Shown here in pieces: positions 22,780 to 31,926 of a stretch of DNA of 34,774 nt (the stretch's first letter is position 1; each line of letters begins with the position of its first letter). The position numbers and the translations under genes were made by a program. This DNA comes from a bacterium (GTDB taxonomy: Bacteria > Zhuqueibacterota > Zhuqueibacteria > Zhuqueibacterales > Zhuqueibacteraceae): the NCBI GenBank assembly GCA_022072515.1, contig JAJVHT010000042.1, positions 6,127 to 40,900 of the forward strand. The letters are read 5' to 3'. The notes under the pieces are model-generated. The model had not been told where the DNA came from, searched no databases, and was given only the letters and a program-made list of their open reading frames with translations.

Positions 22780-24174
22780 TCACGGCACAATCATCTCTGC
22801 CGGCGCTTTCTTTTCCTCTTGCCGGACCGGTTGAATGAATTGGACGGTCGGGAGTTTTTTCGCCCAATACTCGCGTTTATGCTGGCGCACCGGGTTGAAA
22901 ACTTTTTCTTCACCGCCGGCGTTGACTTTGAACTCCTTTGTAATATACAAATCCCGATTGGCATTATGCAAGCACATTGAGACGGGACCTTCCGGCGTCA
23001 TGACCATAAAGGCGCAATTGTCGAGGCGCTCCGGATCGAGACATTCGGCGTGCATAAAGTTGTGAATAAAGAAACTCAGCTTATGCACTTTGAAGCCGCT
23101 TCGGAGCAAATCCCATTTCATGCGCCAGAGATGCACCAAGATGAACGGCAGGCCTTTGAGCAGCAGACGCGGATGGGTGAGCGCATGCCGGAGAATGGTT
23201 TTTACCGCCTGCTTCGGATTGCGCCGGTCAAGAGTGATGCCTGCGAATTCATTATAAAGTTTATTGATGACCTCGGGATCCCACCACAAATCATAAGCCT
23301 GGCGATTGCATATAAATGAATATCCGATACGATTGCAATGGGGATGGCCGATATCCACCACGTCAAAATTAATCGTTCGGCCCAGCGTTTCATTAATCAG
23401 GCGGATGATGTTGCGCGGCTCGATAGCATCGGGACGGCCGCGCAAAACACCGCGGCCGGTATCGGCATGCAACTGAAAACTGCACATGCCGACGACGTCG
23501 GCATGGTCGCGGAAGAATCGCACCAGCATCGGCAACTCGTGAAAATTGGTGCTGCACAGGGTCGTGTTGAAAATTACGGCTATGCCAAGGCCGCGCACCC
23601 GTTCGATATATTTTTTGCGAATGACATTCAATTCTTCTTCCGAAACATACAGGCGTTTTTTCTCGTCGCGCAAGTTTTGCGTCATGTCGACATGAAAGGC
23701 CACGTCGCGAAGGCCAACAGCGGCAAGTTTCTGCAACAGCTCGCGGGTCGCTTTGATGCCGTTGGTGAGGAGCGCCGGGTGCAAGCCGCGCTCCGTAGCA
23801 TAACGCACGATTTCAATCAGCTCATCTTCCTGGCGCAGCGTCGGATCGCCGCCGGTCACCTGCACGGGCGTATTCGGGCCGTATTCGTACACAATTTCAT
23901 CAATCCGGCGTTTCACCTCCGCCAAGGGAATGTCGAGCGTGCTCTCGCTCATCTCGCTTAAATAACAAAGGGTACAGTCCAGATTGCAGCGTTGCGTGAT
24001 TTCCAGCGCGACGCAACCAATCGCTTTGCGCTGTCCGAGCGACTGGCTCGGCGTGCGGAATTGCGGATACAACCGTTCCCATGTCCGGGTTTGTGCTTCT
24101 TTCGAGGTGGGAATGTAACGGCCATTCTCCGGCGTTTGTAAAATAGGCAGAACTTTTCCATGTTGAGTGGTCAT
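22780..24174 (-). CDS. Radical SAM protein with C-terminal cysteines
   Basis: A 464-residue radical SAM enzyme. The [4Fe-4S] site is Cys63, Cys67, Cys70 in ITQRCNLDCTLCY, and the SAM contact is GGDPTLR (108-114). Further parts fit a partial TIM barrel: ALLTNGIKATRELLQKLAAVGLRDVAFHVDM and GMCSFQLHADTGRGVLRG. The C-terminal part (about 350-440) has extra cysteines in HAECLDPERLDNC and GPVSMCLHN, so an auxiliary cluster of SPASM/twitch type is plausible. I cannot assign the reaction; it is not ArsS, the usual partner of the adjacent glycosyltransferase type. Start ATG 24174 follows AAGGAGAA. Operon position: after the glycosyltransferase (81 bases) and before the GNAT gene. Confidence 0.85.
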   Translation of the reverse strand: MTTQHGKVLPILQTPENGRYIPTSKEAQTRTWERLYPQFRTPSQSLGQRKAIGCVALEITQRCNLDCTLCYLSEMSESTLDIPLAEVKRRIDEIVYEYGPNTPVQVTGGDPTLRQEDELIEIVRYATERGLHPALLTNGIKATRELLQKLAAVGLRDVAFHVDMTQNLRDEKKRLYVSEEELNVIRKKYIERVRGLGIAVIFNTTLCSTNFHELPMLVRFFRDHADVVGMCSFQLHADTGRGVLRGRPDAIEPRNIIRLINETLGRTINFDVVDIGHPHCNRIGYSFICNRQAYDLWWDPEVINKLYNEFAGITLDRRNPKQAVKTILRHALTHPRLLLKGLPFILVHLWRMKWDLLRSGFKVHKLSFFIHNFMHAECLDPERLDNCAFMVMTPEGPVSMCLHNANRDLYITKEFKVNAGGEEKVFNPVRQHKREYWAKKLPTVQFIQPVRQEEKKAPAEMIVP

Positions 24175-24255
24175 GCTTTCTCCTTGTGGCTTGTTGCTGG
24201 TAGCCGGTTGCTCGTCACCAGTGACGTACGCAGGGTCAGCCGCCAACAACCAGAT

Positions 24256-25014
24256 TCATTTCCAATATTTTTTTGCCAGCTCTTGCGGATGAACCCCAAA
24301 ACGATAAAGCAATTGCAAATAAAGGTTGTCGAGGCCGCGTTTGAAAAAGCCGTCTTTTTCGTAGCGACGGGCGGAGGTGTAAACCGGAAAATCCAGAACC
24401 GCAAAACCATTCTGCCGGTTGAGCCGCTGGACCAGCTCCATATCCTCCATCAGCGGAAAATCTTCGCGATAGCCGCCGATTTCTTCAAAAAGCTTTTTGC
24501 GAATAAAAATGGCCTGATCGCCAAACGGCAGCCGCAACAGCTTGCAGCGCAGGCCAACATAAAATTCGAGATAGCGATAGGCCCAATGGTGATGCGCCAC
24601 GCGAAACGTGAACGCGCCGGAAGTCAGTGGAGAAGCTTGTTTGATCCGGCGCAAGAACGCACCAAACGAGGCGGGAGGCAAACGGGTGTCAACATGCAGG
24701 AAGATCAGCCATTCACCGTGGGCGCGTTTGGCGCCGGCGTTCATTTGCCGCGCGCGCCCGGTCGGGGCCTGCAGCAGATGCACATTGGCCAGTTCGCGCG
24801 ACAATGCTTCGAGTTCATAGCAAGTGCCGTCGTCACTGCCGCCGTCGACAAAAATAATTTCGGCTTCCGGCAGGGGATTGAGTGCTTGTGCTTGCTGGCG
24901 GACGTTGGCGGCTTCATTCAACGTGGGGAGAATGACGGAAACCAACGGGGTTTTAATTTGAAGTCGCGAGAGGGTTTGGGTTGCAGTGGGAGCAAAGATT
25001 GTTGCCGCCTTCAT
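24256..25014 (-). CDS. TIGR04283-type family 2 glycosyltransferase
   Basis: A 252-residue GT-A fold glycosyltransferase. VSVILPTLNEAANV, then the nucleotide-sugar site IIFVDGGSDDGT, PTGRARQMNAGA, the metal site FLHVDTRLPP, and FGDQAIFIRKKLFEEIGGYREDFPLMEDMELVQRLNRQ are the pattern of the TIGR04283 group (named transferase 2, rSAM/selenodomain-associated, or arsenosugar biosynthesis glycosyltransferase). In other genomes these genes sit with the radical SAM protein ArsS and often a DUF547 protein. Here a DUF547 gene is upstream and a different radical SAM gene downstream, so arsenosugar synthesis is not established. Confidence 0.88.
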   Translation of the reverse strand: MKAATIFAPTATQTLSRLQIKTPLVSVILPTLNEAANVRQQAQALNPLPEAEIIFVDGGSDDGTCYELEALSRELANVHLLQAPTGRARQMNAGAKRAHGEWLIFLHVDTRLPPASFGAFLRRIKQASPLTSGAFTFRVAHHHWAYRYLEFYVGLRCKLLRLPFGDQAIFIRKKLFEEIGGYREDFPLMEDMELVQRLNRQNGFAVLDFPVYTSARRYEKDGFFKRGLDNLYLQLLYRFGVHPQELAKKYWK

Positions 25015-25146
25015 GCTTGCACCGATTGGCTGTGATCAAGTTACTCAAAAATATTTGCCCCAACGCAGAGAGTGAGCCCAACGCACAAAAACCCGTTGGG
25101 CTTGATTTCGGCGTGGTTTTTTCTACGGGTTGGAATTTTTAACTAT

Positions 25147-25953
25147 CTACTCGTTCAAATCCCAGTTATAATCATGATGTTTGATCTTAAACGCTTTACC
25201 TGCGGCTAAAAGCTGTTTCCCCAACTCCGGCGGCAAGTAGCGACTGATAAATTCCGGCACCCCGGTCGCATACGTTTTAAAATCTTCCTGGAACCAATCA
25301 AAAATTTTAGAAACCAGCGCTTCGTTTTTGGCGAAATCAAAACTGTTCTTTTCCGAATTGGTGATGAATTGGCGGGCTTGTTCGTCCAACTGTTCGCCCA
25401 GCCGGCTCACTTCAAACGCCTCGGCGCGCAACGGCGGGCAGCTTTTCGCCGCGCAATTGATGGCGAAATGAATGCGCGGGTCACCCATCGGCCGGATGAT
25501 GTCATTCTCCACCTCGTTCAACGAGTAGGACACGCCATTAATCGTGACCAGCTTTTTTTGGAAATTCGATTTGCCCAGCGCGTAGGCAGTTTTGCTCATG
25601 ATGCTTTTGATCGGATACTGATCGGTGACGACTTTGAGCACAAAAGCATTGTAGACATTAATCCAAAACGCCAGACGATTTTTTGGGGCAATCGTGTTCG
25701 GATCAGTTTTCTTCAAAATCTCGATGAAATCAGCAAACCGGGTGTCGGCCTTTAGCCCCTTGTAATTGACGGCGCCGTCTTTCACGTGATCGCGCAAGAC
25801 TTGGGTAAAAAGCGAGTAGTCGGGGCCGACCGAGTCAGGGGTTGCGGAAGCGGCAAAAACACTGGAATTCGCCGCCCAAGTTAAAAGTCCTGCCAGCAAA
25901 AGGTTGCGCGCCGCCGTTTGCGCCATCTGGTGAAAACGCCATGTCGCGTTCAT
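25147..25953 (-). CDS. Secreted DUF547 domain protein
   Basis: A 268-residue exported protein. The signal peptide covers about the first 34 residues (RNLLLAGLLTWAANSSVFA). DUF547 follows from about 50: NRLAFWINVYNAFVLKVV, ITNGVSYSLNEVEND-type strand (here VTINGVSYSLNEVENDIIRP), and the core HFAINCAAKSCPPLRAEAF. The conserved Asn-Cys and Cys-Pro-Pro recall a papain-like fold proposed for the family, but no activity is proven. ATG 25953 has AAGGAG upstream; an upstream frame to 26007 has no site. DUF547 genes commonly accompany TIGR04283-type glycosyltransferases, as here (133-base gap). Confidence 0.87.
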   Translation of the reverse strand: MNATWRFHQMAQTAARNLLLAGLLTWAANSSVFAASATPDSVGPDYSLFTQVLRDHVKDGAVNYKGLKADTRFADFIEILKKTDPNTIAPKNRLAFWINVYNAFVLKVVTDQYPIKSIMSKTAYALGKSNFQKKLVTINGVSYSLNEVENDIIRPMGDPRIHFAINCAAKSCPPLRAEAFEVSRLGEQLDEQARQFITNSEKNSFDFAKNEALVSKIFDWFQEDFKTYATGVPEFISRYLPPELGKQLLAAGKAFKIKHHDYNWDLNE

Positions 25954-26276
25954 ACCGAACTCCTTGAGGAAAGTTTCTCGTGAATTTTTGGGATAGTGCA
26001 ATGCCACTCTGGACGAAGTCGAAGGGTGTTATTTTGCATATTTATTAAAAGATACGTTGCAAAGCCGCGGCCGGATTTATCGGGTTATCCAAACGTACTC
26101 ATATGGCGTGACAAGTCAAACGATAACTTGTGCTTTGGCAAGGCTGGCGGTAGAAAAGTCGTCCGCTTGGTAAAGTTAGATTCGTTAAAACTTTTTAACA
26201 AAATCTTTACCGCTTGATTTTAAAATGGAAAAGGATTAGCTTGTAGCGGTTTTCGATATATTAAGGAATATGAAAA
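25954..26276. other. Divergent intergenic region
   Basis: Between the minus-strand DUF547 gene and the plus-strand kinase. No gene seen. At 26007-26030 GGACGAAGTCGAAGGGTGTT resembles one half of the palindromic repeat at 33131-33182 (CGAAGTCGAAAGGTGTT). Otherwise AT-rich and probably carries the two divergent promoters, which I cannot place with confidence. Confidence 0.4.
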
Positions 26277-27149
26277 ATGGCGAAGCCGGCAGGGAAAACC
26301 GTGGAGAGAAAGGAAGCATCCCGAGGCGGGGCTGCGGCGGCGAGCAATGACGCGAGTAATTCGCCGCGTGTCGAGACCGCGAAGAGCTTGCCCGCTGCTC
26401 AGGCGGAAAGCGTGAATCGGCGGCGGGAGGAGGAACAAGAAGATTTTGTTTATGTGGTCAGCCATAATTTAAAAACACCCCTGGCCGCGATTCAAGGTTT
26501 TGCCAATATTTTATACGAAGAACTGGGGCCGCATCTCAGCGAGGAGCATCGCCGTTTTCTGGAACGCTTGCGCCAAAATGCCGCGTTGATGGAAAAAATG
26601 GTGTTGAATCTGCTCGAATTTTCCCGACTTGGACATTATCCGTTTACTTTCGAGAAGGTCGCGGTTAAAACGCTGCTGCAGACGTTGGTTGAACAAATGC
26701 GTTTGCTCGGCCAACTGCGCCAGGCCGATTTAATTTTCGTGCCGGCGTGTGAAAATGAGCCGCAGTTGTATGCCGACGGGGACGAGTTAAAAACCGTTTT
26801 TGAAAATCTACTCACCAACGCGGTGAAATACCGCCGGCCGGACGTGCCGTTGCGCATTGAAATCGGCTGGGAAGAACAGCCGCAATGTTACGCCTTTTGG
26901 GTGCGCGACAACGGTATCGGTATGGACGAGGCGTTTCAAGCCAAAGCCTTTGAGTTATTCCAGCGCGGCGCGAATGCCGGCCAAGTTCAAGGAACGGGGA
27001 TCGGTCTGGCGATCGTCCGGCGCATCATTGAAAATCATCAGGGCACGGTGCGCCTCGCATCCAAGCTTGGTGAAGGCACCACCATTTCTTTCGCGTTGCC
27101 GAAATGGGATAACCCGCCGCATGCTGCCACCCTGCCAGCTTCGGAATAA
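26277..27149 (+). CDS. Soluble sensor histidine kinase (HisKA + HATPase)
   Basis: A 290-residue kinase without membrane segments. Residues 1-54 are a low-complexity, Ala- and Lys/Glu-rich lead with no recognisable sensor domain. HisKA follows with the phospho-acceptor His63 in VVSHNLKTPLAAIQGF. The ATPase domain has the N box FENLLTNAVKY (Asn181), G1 box DNGIGM (211-216), F-box ELFQRG, and G2 box GTGIGLAIVRRIIENHQG (239-256). The SHNLKTPL box is of the type found in phytochrome-like/KaiC-associated kinases. No response regulator gene is adjacent, so partner and signal are unknown. ATG 26277 has AAGGAA nine to fourteen bases upstream. Confidence 0.92.
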   Translation: MAKPAGKTVERKEASRGGAAAASNDASNSPRVETAKSLPAAQAESVNRRREEEQEDFVYVVSHNLKTPLAAIQGFANILYEELGPHLSEEHRRFLERLRQNAALMEKMVLNLLEFSRLGHYPFTFEKVAVKTLLQTLVEQMRLLGQLRQADLIFVPACENEPQLYADGDELKTVFENLLTNAVKYRRPDVPLRIEIGWEEQPQCYAFWVRDNGIGMDEAFQAKAFELFQRGANAGQVQGTGIGLAIVRRIIENHQGTVRLASKLGEGTTISFALPKWDNPPHAATLPASE

Positions 27150-27166
27150 ATTAATTTGCCGGCGGG

Positions 27167-27184
27167 AGGAAATTGCAATTTCCT
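27167..27184. repeat. Perfect 18-bp palindrome after the kinase gene
   Basis: AGGAAATTGCAATTTCCT reads the same on both strands. It lies 18 bases after the kinase stop and 140 bases before the T9SS protein start. As there is no loop it would suit a dimeric DNA-binding protein; it may also be part of a repeat. Confidence 0.6.
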
Positions 27185-27323
27185 GCACCCTCCGGAATTC
27201 CCACTTAAATTCGTTTTCCCGTAAAATATTTTTTCGCGATCAGCGTTTATTGGATATATCGAACCCTGCGTGCGGTTTTATTTGCACAGGTATGTCTGGA
27301 AACGCTAAGTGAAAGGAATAGCC

Positions 27324-29543
27324 ATGGCCTTCGGCTTTAGGAAATGTTTTGCAACGATCATCACCGGGCTGCTCACGACGCTGCCCTTGACCGCGCAGGA
27401 GTTGTTGGTCACGTTTGCCGCCAATCTCGAAACCGCCGGCGGGGTGAATCATCTCGACATCAGCGGGGCGGATTTATATAGCGTGCGCTTCAATTCCACG
27501 ACCAAAACCGTGTCGGATTTGCGGCGCTTGACGGCGACGCCGGAGGTGAGTGAATATTTCCCCACGCTCGCGCCGGAGGCAAAATGGGTGGCGTATAATT
27601 ATCAAAAGAATCAGCAGCACGAAATCCGGCTCATCAATCTTGATACGCAAAGCGAGACAAAGATTTTTTCGAACGGGCGCTTTCCGGAATGGCTCAATGC
27701 GACGGAGCTGCTGGTCACCTATGTCTCGCGCGACACCCAGGATGTTTACCTGTTGACGCTGGACCTCGGCAGCGCAATGCCGAAGGTGACAAAGCGGCAG
27801 TTGCTCACGGACCGAATGAAGTGCCCCAACACGTCGATCGCAAGTGATGCGTATGCTTTTGCCAACGGCCAGAAATTTGTCTTTCATATCCTGCGCCCAA
27901 ACCGGCAGGAAGGCGCGGCGCTGGCGATGATGAATCTCGACGGCACGAATTATCGCCAACTGACCGATTGGGACGGCTCCGGACATAGCGTGATTACCAA
28001 TGACGGGCGCTTTATCGCCTGCAGCAATTCGCAAAACGGCAAGCCGCAATTGATCGAAGTGCGTGCGGATTCCGTGCGCAGCAGCGTGTTGCCGATTACC
28101 ATCGCGCGGCAAGCTTTGCCGGCCTACGACAGCCGCTTTGCCCAGATGGCCTCGATCAATTGGGTCTATCCCGCCTGGGGCGCGGATGAGCGCGCCTTGT
28201 TTCACAGCATGCAGGGATGGAACGCCAGCACCGGCGTCGCCCGGCTGATTTATTCGACGTTTGATGCGAATTGGCAGAATCCGCAAATTTTTGATTTCGC
28301 CACCGCCGTCGAAAAGCTGGCGAATAAAACCGGCAAGGATTTTTACACGGTTTCGGCGCGGCGAATTTCTACGACACCGGTGACCACCGGCGTGGTTTAT
28401 GTTACGCTCGCGATGCATAATGAAGATAATTTTCCTGTGAACCAGCAAGCGTATCTCCAGTCGCGCAACCATTTGATTGAATTCGGCAAAATGCTGCAAC
28501 GCCATCAGGTGGCGTTCAATTGGGAATCGGATTGGAGGTTTCTGCTCGGCGTCTTCCAGTGGGACACCCCCGCGGTGATGGCGACAACCGGCGGCAAAAA
28601 TATCGTGCGGTATTTGCATGAAGATCTCGGCTTCAGCGTCGATCCGCATTCACACGAAAACAACGGCTATAATTACGCGGATGTGGCGCATCTCATCGAC
28701 TCGCTGGGTGTGCAGCCGACGCCGGTGGTTGGCGGGCACATTTGGGATCCGGCGGAACGGCTTTATCAGAATTGGGAGCGTTTCAAACAGCCGCTGCAAG
28801 GCAGCCGCTTTCCCGGGACGCAGTGGAAAGGCGATATTTTAATGGGCAGCGCGACAGGTTTGCACACCAATGATCCGGAGCCTTCCGGCGTTTGGCGGCC
28901 CAAAGGCAAATATGAATTTTGGGTGGATGATCCAGCCAGCAGCGTACATGCGGTGGGACAACATCAAGGCTCGGTGGCGGGAATTCAGGCGTTGGTCAAT
29001 TTATACAAAACCGGCGCGATAGCGCCCGACAAGATTCTGACGGCCACTATCGTCATCGGGCAAGCCGCGTTGAATACGGCGTACATTTCCAATTATGAGA
29101 ACACGACGATCCTGCCGCTTTTGGAGATGCAAAACCGTGGTGAAATCAAGATCGTCACGTTTACCCAATTGCTGGAAGAATGGAAAGCGCAATACAATTC
29201 GATGCCGCATCTTTATATGCCCGGGACGACGGCGGTGCGCGCCACAGAAAAGGCACCTTTCGCCTCGTTTCATTTAAGCGCGGCGCCGAATCCATTTTCG
29301 GCCAGCGGGACATTGGGCACGCCATCGACAAACATCCGTTTTTCTTTGCCGCAGCGTGAACAGGTGACGCTGAAAATATTTGAGATTTCGGGCCGCGAGA
29401 TTGCGACATTAATCGATGGTGAATTGACGGCTGGTGAACATGCCGTGCGGTTTGACGCCGGGACGCTGCCAAGCGGTGTGTATCTGTATCGCCTCGCCAC
29501 GCCAACCTCGGCGCAGAGTAAAACGATGCTGCTGCTGCGATAG
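27324..29543 (+). CDS. T9SS-exported beta-propeller / NodB-like protein
   Basis: A 739-residue secreted protein. A signal peptide (residues 1 to about 24, ending LTAQ) is followed by a TolB/PD40-like propeller (about 30-320), with blade patterns such as WVAYNYQKNQQHEIRLINLD and AMMNLDGTNYRQLTDW. Residues about 345-615 look like a NodB-type polysaccharide deacetylase fold: HNED (365-368), DPHSHEN (440-446), GGH (470-472) could supply metal ligands. The last 85 or so residues, from AAPNPFSASG through LKIFEISGREIATLIDG to LPSGVYLYRLATPT and KTMLLLR, are a T9SS type A sorting domain. AAAGGA before ATG 27324 decides the start over a GTG at 27309. The substrate, if any, is unknown; the domain order may be unusual. 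Confidence 0.85.
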   Translation: MAFGFRKCFATIITGLLTTLPLTAQELLVTFAANLETAGGVNHLDISGADLYSVRFNSTTKTVSDLRRLTATPEVSEYFPTLAPEAKWVAYNYQKNQQHEIRLINLDTQSETKIFSNGRFPEWLNATELLVTYVSRDTQDVYLLTLDLGSAMPKVTKRQLLTDRMKCPNTSIASDAYAFANGQKFVFHILRPNRQEGAALAMMNLDGTNYRQLTDWDGSGHSVITNDGRFIACSNSQNGKPQLIEVRADSVRSSVLPITIARQALPAYDSRFAQMASINWVYPAWGADERALFHSMQGWNASTGVARLIYSTFDANWQNPQIFDFATAVEKLANKTGKDFYTVSARRISTTPVTTGVVYVTLAMHNEDNFPVNQQAYLQSRNHLIEFGKMLQRHQVAFNWESDWRFLLGVFQWDTPAVMATTGGKNIVRYLHEDLGFSVDPHSHENNGYNYADVAHLIDSLGVQPTPVVGGHIWDPAERLYQNWERFKQPLQGSRFPGTQWKGDILMGSATGLHTNDPEPSGVWRPKGKYEFWVDDPASSVHAVGQHQGSVAGIQALVNLYKTGAIAPDKILTATIVIGQAALNTAYISNYENTTILPLLEMQNRGEIKIVTFTQLLEEWKAQYNSMPHLYMPGTTAVRATEKAPFASFHLSAAPNPFSASGTLGTPSTNIRFSLPQREQVTLKIFEISGREIATLIDGELTAGEHAVRFDAGTLPSGVYLYRLATPTSAQSKTMLLLR

Positions 29544-29581
29544 TCCGAGGCCGTCTGTAACGAGTCGCGATTAATTTTTGC

Positions 29582-29622
29582 AAAACGCCGCTGGTTCGGT
29601 GATGACGGGCCAGCGGCGTTTT
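29582..29622 (+). terminator. Intrinsic terminator of the T9SS protein gene
   Basis: AAAACGCCGCTGG (29582-29594) pairs perfectly with CCAGCGGCGTTTT (29610-29622) with a 15-base loop. It begins 38 bases after the stop. The symmetric A and T runs would let it work in both directions. Confidence 0.75.
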
Positions 29623-30091
29623 GGCGTTATGTCTGTTGAGCAGGAAATATTGTTGCAATTGCGTAAAAAATTTTTAAATTTGACAAACGGCAACACAATT
29701 CATCGGATAACTCCGGAGAAACTTTTGAGGTTACCAACTGGGCCGCAGGAAATGCGCGGTGAAAAATTATTGTATCGTCGAAGACAGGGAAGGCGTTACA
29801 TATTTGTACTTGCGCTAACCTGACTGTTTCAGACTAAAACGTTAGCCGAAAGGCGCTCGTTGAACAGGGACAGCGCGATCGCCGTTTTAAATTGCGTCAG
29901 CAATTTTTTCCGAAATGTCGACCCCAAGCTGCCGTAGTATCTTTAATAATTTCAAATGGGCGCCATGATGCAAATGCAACTTTGTGTATTATTAAGAAAA
30001 TACAATAATAAATTTTTCTCTTTGCTTGCGGTGTGGAGTTGCGATAATTAACAGGCACGAACTTTGCAAATAACTTTTCAGTCCGGGAAAA
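29623..30091. other. Gap before recN, with a possible gene relic
   Basis: No convincing intact gene. A plus-strand frame from ATG 29630 encodes about 64 residues with no recognised motif or ribosome site. On the minus strand, ending at a TAA at 29889-29887, one frame reads GAHLKLLKILRQLG then VDISEKIADAI, which looks like a natural helical C-terminus but is blocked by a stop about 33 codons upstream. It may be the remnant of a gene. Confidence 0.3.
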
Positions 30092-31825
30092 ATGCTTCAA
30101 ACTTTTTCTCTGTACAATTACGCGCTCGTTGATCGCGTGGAATTAACGCTCGGATCAGGATTGAATGTGTTCACGGGCGAGACTGGCGCCGGCAAGTCGA
30201 TTTTGATTGGCGCTATGGCGGCTTTACTCGGAGAGAAAGCCGCGTTTCAATATCCCCGGGACCCCGACAAAAAAGCGATCATCGAAGGGCTCTTTGTCAA
30301 TTGTTCCTCTCCCCGGCTGAAGCACTTCTTGCGTGAAAGCGCGCTGGAGATTGGAGACGAGGGCGAGTTTTTGCTGCGCCGCGAATTTATGCCGAACGGA
30401 CGCAGCCGCGCCTTTATCAACGATTCCCCGATCTCGACGGCGATGCTCGATGCTCTCAGTGAGCTGCTGGCGGATATGCATGGCCAGCATGAGCATCAGT
30501 CGCTGCTGCAAGCTCGCACGCATCTGCGGTTTTTGGATGCGTTTGGTGGGCTTGAAGAGCTTGCGGCGCAAGTCGCCGAGGCGTTTACCAAAGTGCGCGC
30601 GGCGCAAGACGGCTATACGGAATGGCTGTCACGGCAGAAAGATTTGCAGGAAAAACGCGAGTTTAATCTCTTTCAGTTGCAGGAAATTAAGAGCGTCGAT
30701 CCACAGCCGGGGGAAGAGGAGAATTTGATCCAGGAAGAACGCTTGTTGAGCAGCGCCGAGCGCCGCGTTCAACTTAGTTCGCAAATTTATCAGCTTTTAT
30801 ATGAAGCCGAGGGGGCGGTGCAGAGCCGCCTCAAATCCGCCTTGGCCGCGCTGGAAGAATTATGCGCCATCGATTCCACTTTGCAGGCTTTGCATAAGGA
30901 TAGCACTGCCGCAAGTGTGACACTGCAAGAAACGGCGCAAGAGATGCAGCGTTATCAAAGCCACGTTGAATTTAATCCCGCGCGTCTTGAGCAGGTCCGG
31001 CAACGCCTGGCGAATTTCAACCGGTTGATGCGCAAATACGGCGGCGCCATGCACGGAGTTTTGGCGCGGCGCGCTGCTCTCGAAGCAGAGCTGGCCGATT
31101 TGGAAAATTATGACGAAAAAGTTGCCACGCTGAAAAAGCAGCTTGACGCGGCGCGCCAGCACTACGCTGAGCGGTGTGTCGATTTGTCGTCGCGCCGCCG
31201 TCAGGCCGCGGTCAATTTGCAGGAAGCCGTTCCCGCGGTGCTGGCGGAGTTGGGTATGGCCGGCGCGCAGTTCGCCGTCGAAGTCAAAACCCAGCCGGAT
31301 GACAAGTCGCTTGTAAAAATCGACGGCAAGCCGGTGCGCGTGAGTGTCACGGGAATCGATCATGTAGAATTTATGATTTCGGCGAATCCCGGCCAGGCGC
31401 CGGCGCCATTGGCGAAAATCGCTTCCGGCGGCGAAATTTCCCGCATCATGTTGGCGTTGAAATCGATACTCGCCGAGCGGGACGACATCCCGGTGTTAAT
31501 TTTTGACGAGATCGATGCGGGGATCTCGGGGCGGGTGGCAAACGCCGTCGGCCGGAAGTTGCAGCAATTGTCCAAATCGCATCAGATTATTTGCATTACG
31601 CACTTGCCGCAGATTGCCAGCGCCGGCGCGAATCATTTTTTAGTGGAAAAAAATGTCGCCGACGGGAAATCGGTAACCGCCGTGCGCCAACTGCAAAATG
31701 GGGAACGCCCCGAAGCGATTGCGCGGCTCTTGGTGGGCGAAACGATTTCCGAAACGCATTTGCGCAGCGCCCGCGAGTTGCTCTCCGAAAGCGGGCAGAC
31801 CGGCATTGAGTCCGCCGCCCAATAA
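30092..31825 (+). CDS. recN: DNA repair ATPase RecN
   Basis: SMC-like ATPase acting in double-strand break repair by recombination. 577 residues, normal length. Walker A GETGAGKS is at 29-36 after LYNYALVDRVELTLGSGLNVF. RAFINDSPIS and LLADMHGQHEHQSLL are RecN hallmarks. A long coiled-coil arm spans about 150-360. The C-terminal ATPase half has SANPGQAPAPLAKIASGGEISRIMLALKSIL (signature), VLIFDEIDAGISGRVANAVGRKL (Walker B), and IICITHLPQIAS. ATG 30092 has GGGAAA just upstream. The TPR gene follows 101 bases after its stop. Confidence 0.97.
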   Translation: MLQTFSLYNYALVDRVELTLGSGLNVFTGETGAGKSILIGAMAALLGEKAAFQYPRDPDKKAIIEGLFVNCSSPRLKHFLRESALEIGDEGEFLLRREFMPNGRSRAFINDSPISTAMLDALSELLADMHGQHEHQSLLQARTHLRFLDAFGGLEELAAQVAEAFTKVRAAQDGYTEWLSRQKDLQEKREFNLFQLQEIKSVDPQPGEEENLIQEERLLSSAERRVQLSSQIYQLLYEAEGAVQSRLKSALAALEELCAIDSTLQALHKDSTAASVTLQETAQEMQRYQSHVEFNPARLEQVRQRLANFNRLMRKYGGAMHGVLARRAALEAELADLENYDEKVATLKKQLDAARQHYAERCVDLSSRRRQAAVNLQEAVPAVLAELGMAGAQFAVEVKTQPDDKSLVKIDGKPVRVSVTGIDHVEFMISANPGQAPAPLAKIASGGEISRIMLALKSILAERDDIPVLIFDEIDAGISGRVANAVGRKLQQLSKSHQIICITHLPQIASAGANHFLVEKNVADGKSVTAVRQLQNGERPEAIARLLVGETISETHLRSARELLSESGQTGIESAAQ

Positions 31826-31926
31826 ATTTTAGCATAACCATAAATGTGTATTTACCCAAAGAGCCAATCGGCGTACGGAAAGCCGGTGGCTCACGGGTCA
31901 AGTTTTTCTCACTTGGAGCTCGCATC

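Noticed and set aside
27474..28649. Minus-strand open frame of 391 codons
   Set aside because: It lies wholly inside the T9SS protein gene and its translation is Arg/His-rich without motifs, as expected from an antisense frame of GC-rich DNA.
29630..29823. Plus-strand frame of about 64 codons after the terminator
   Set aside because: No ribosome site, no motif, and basic C-terminal composition; not convincing as a gene.
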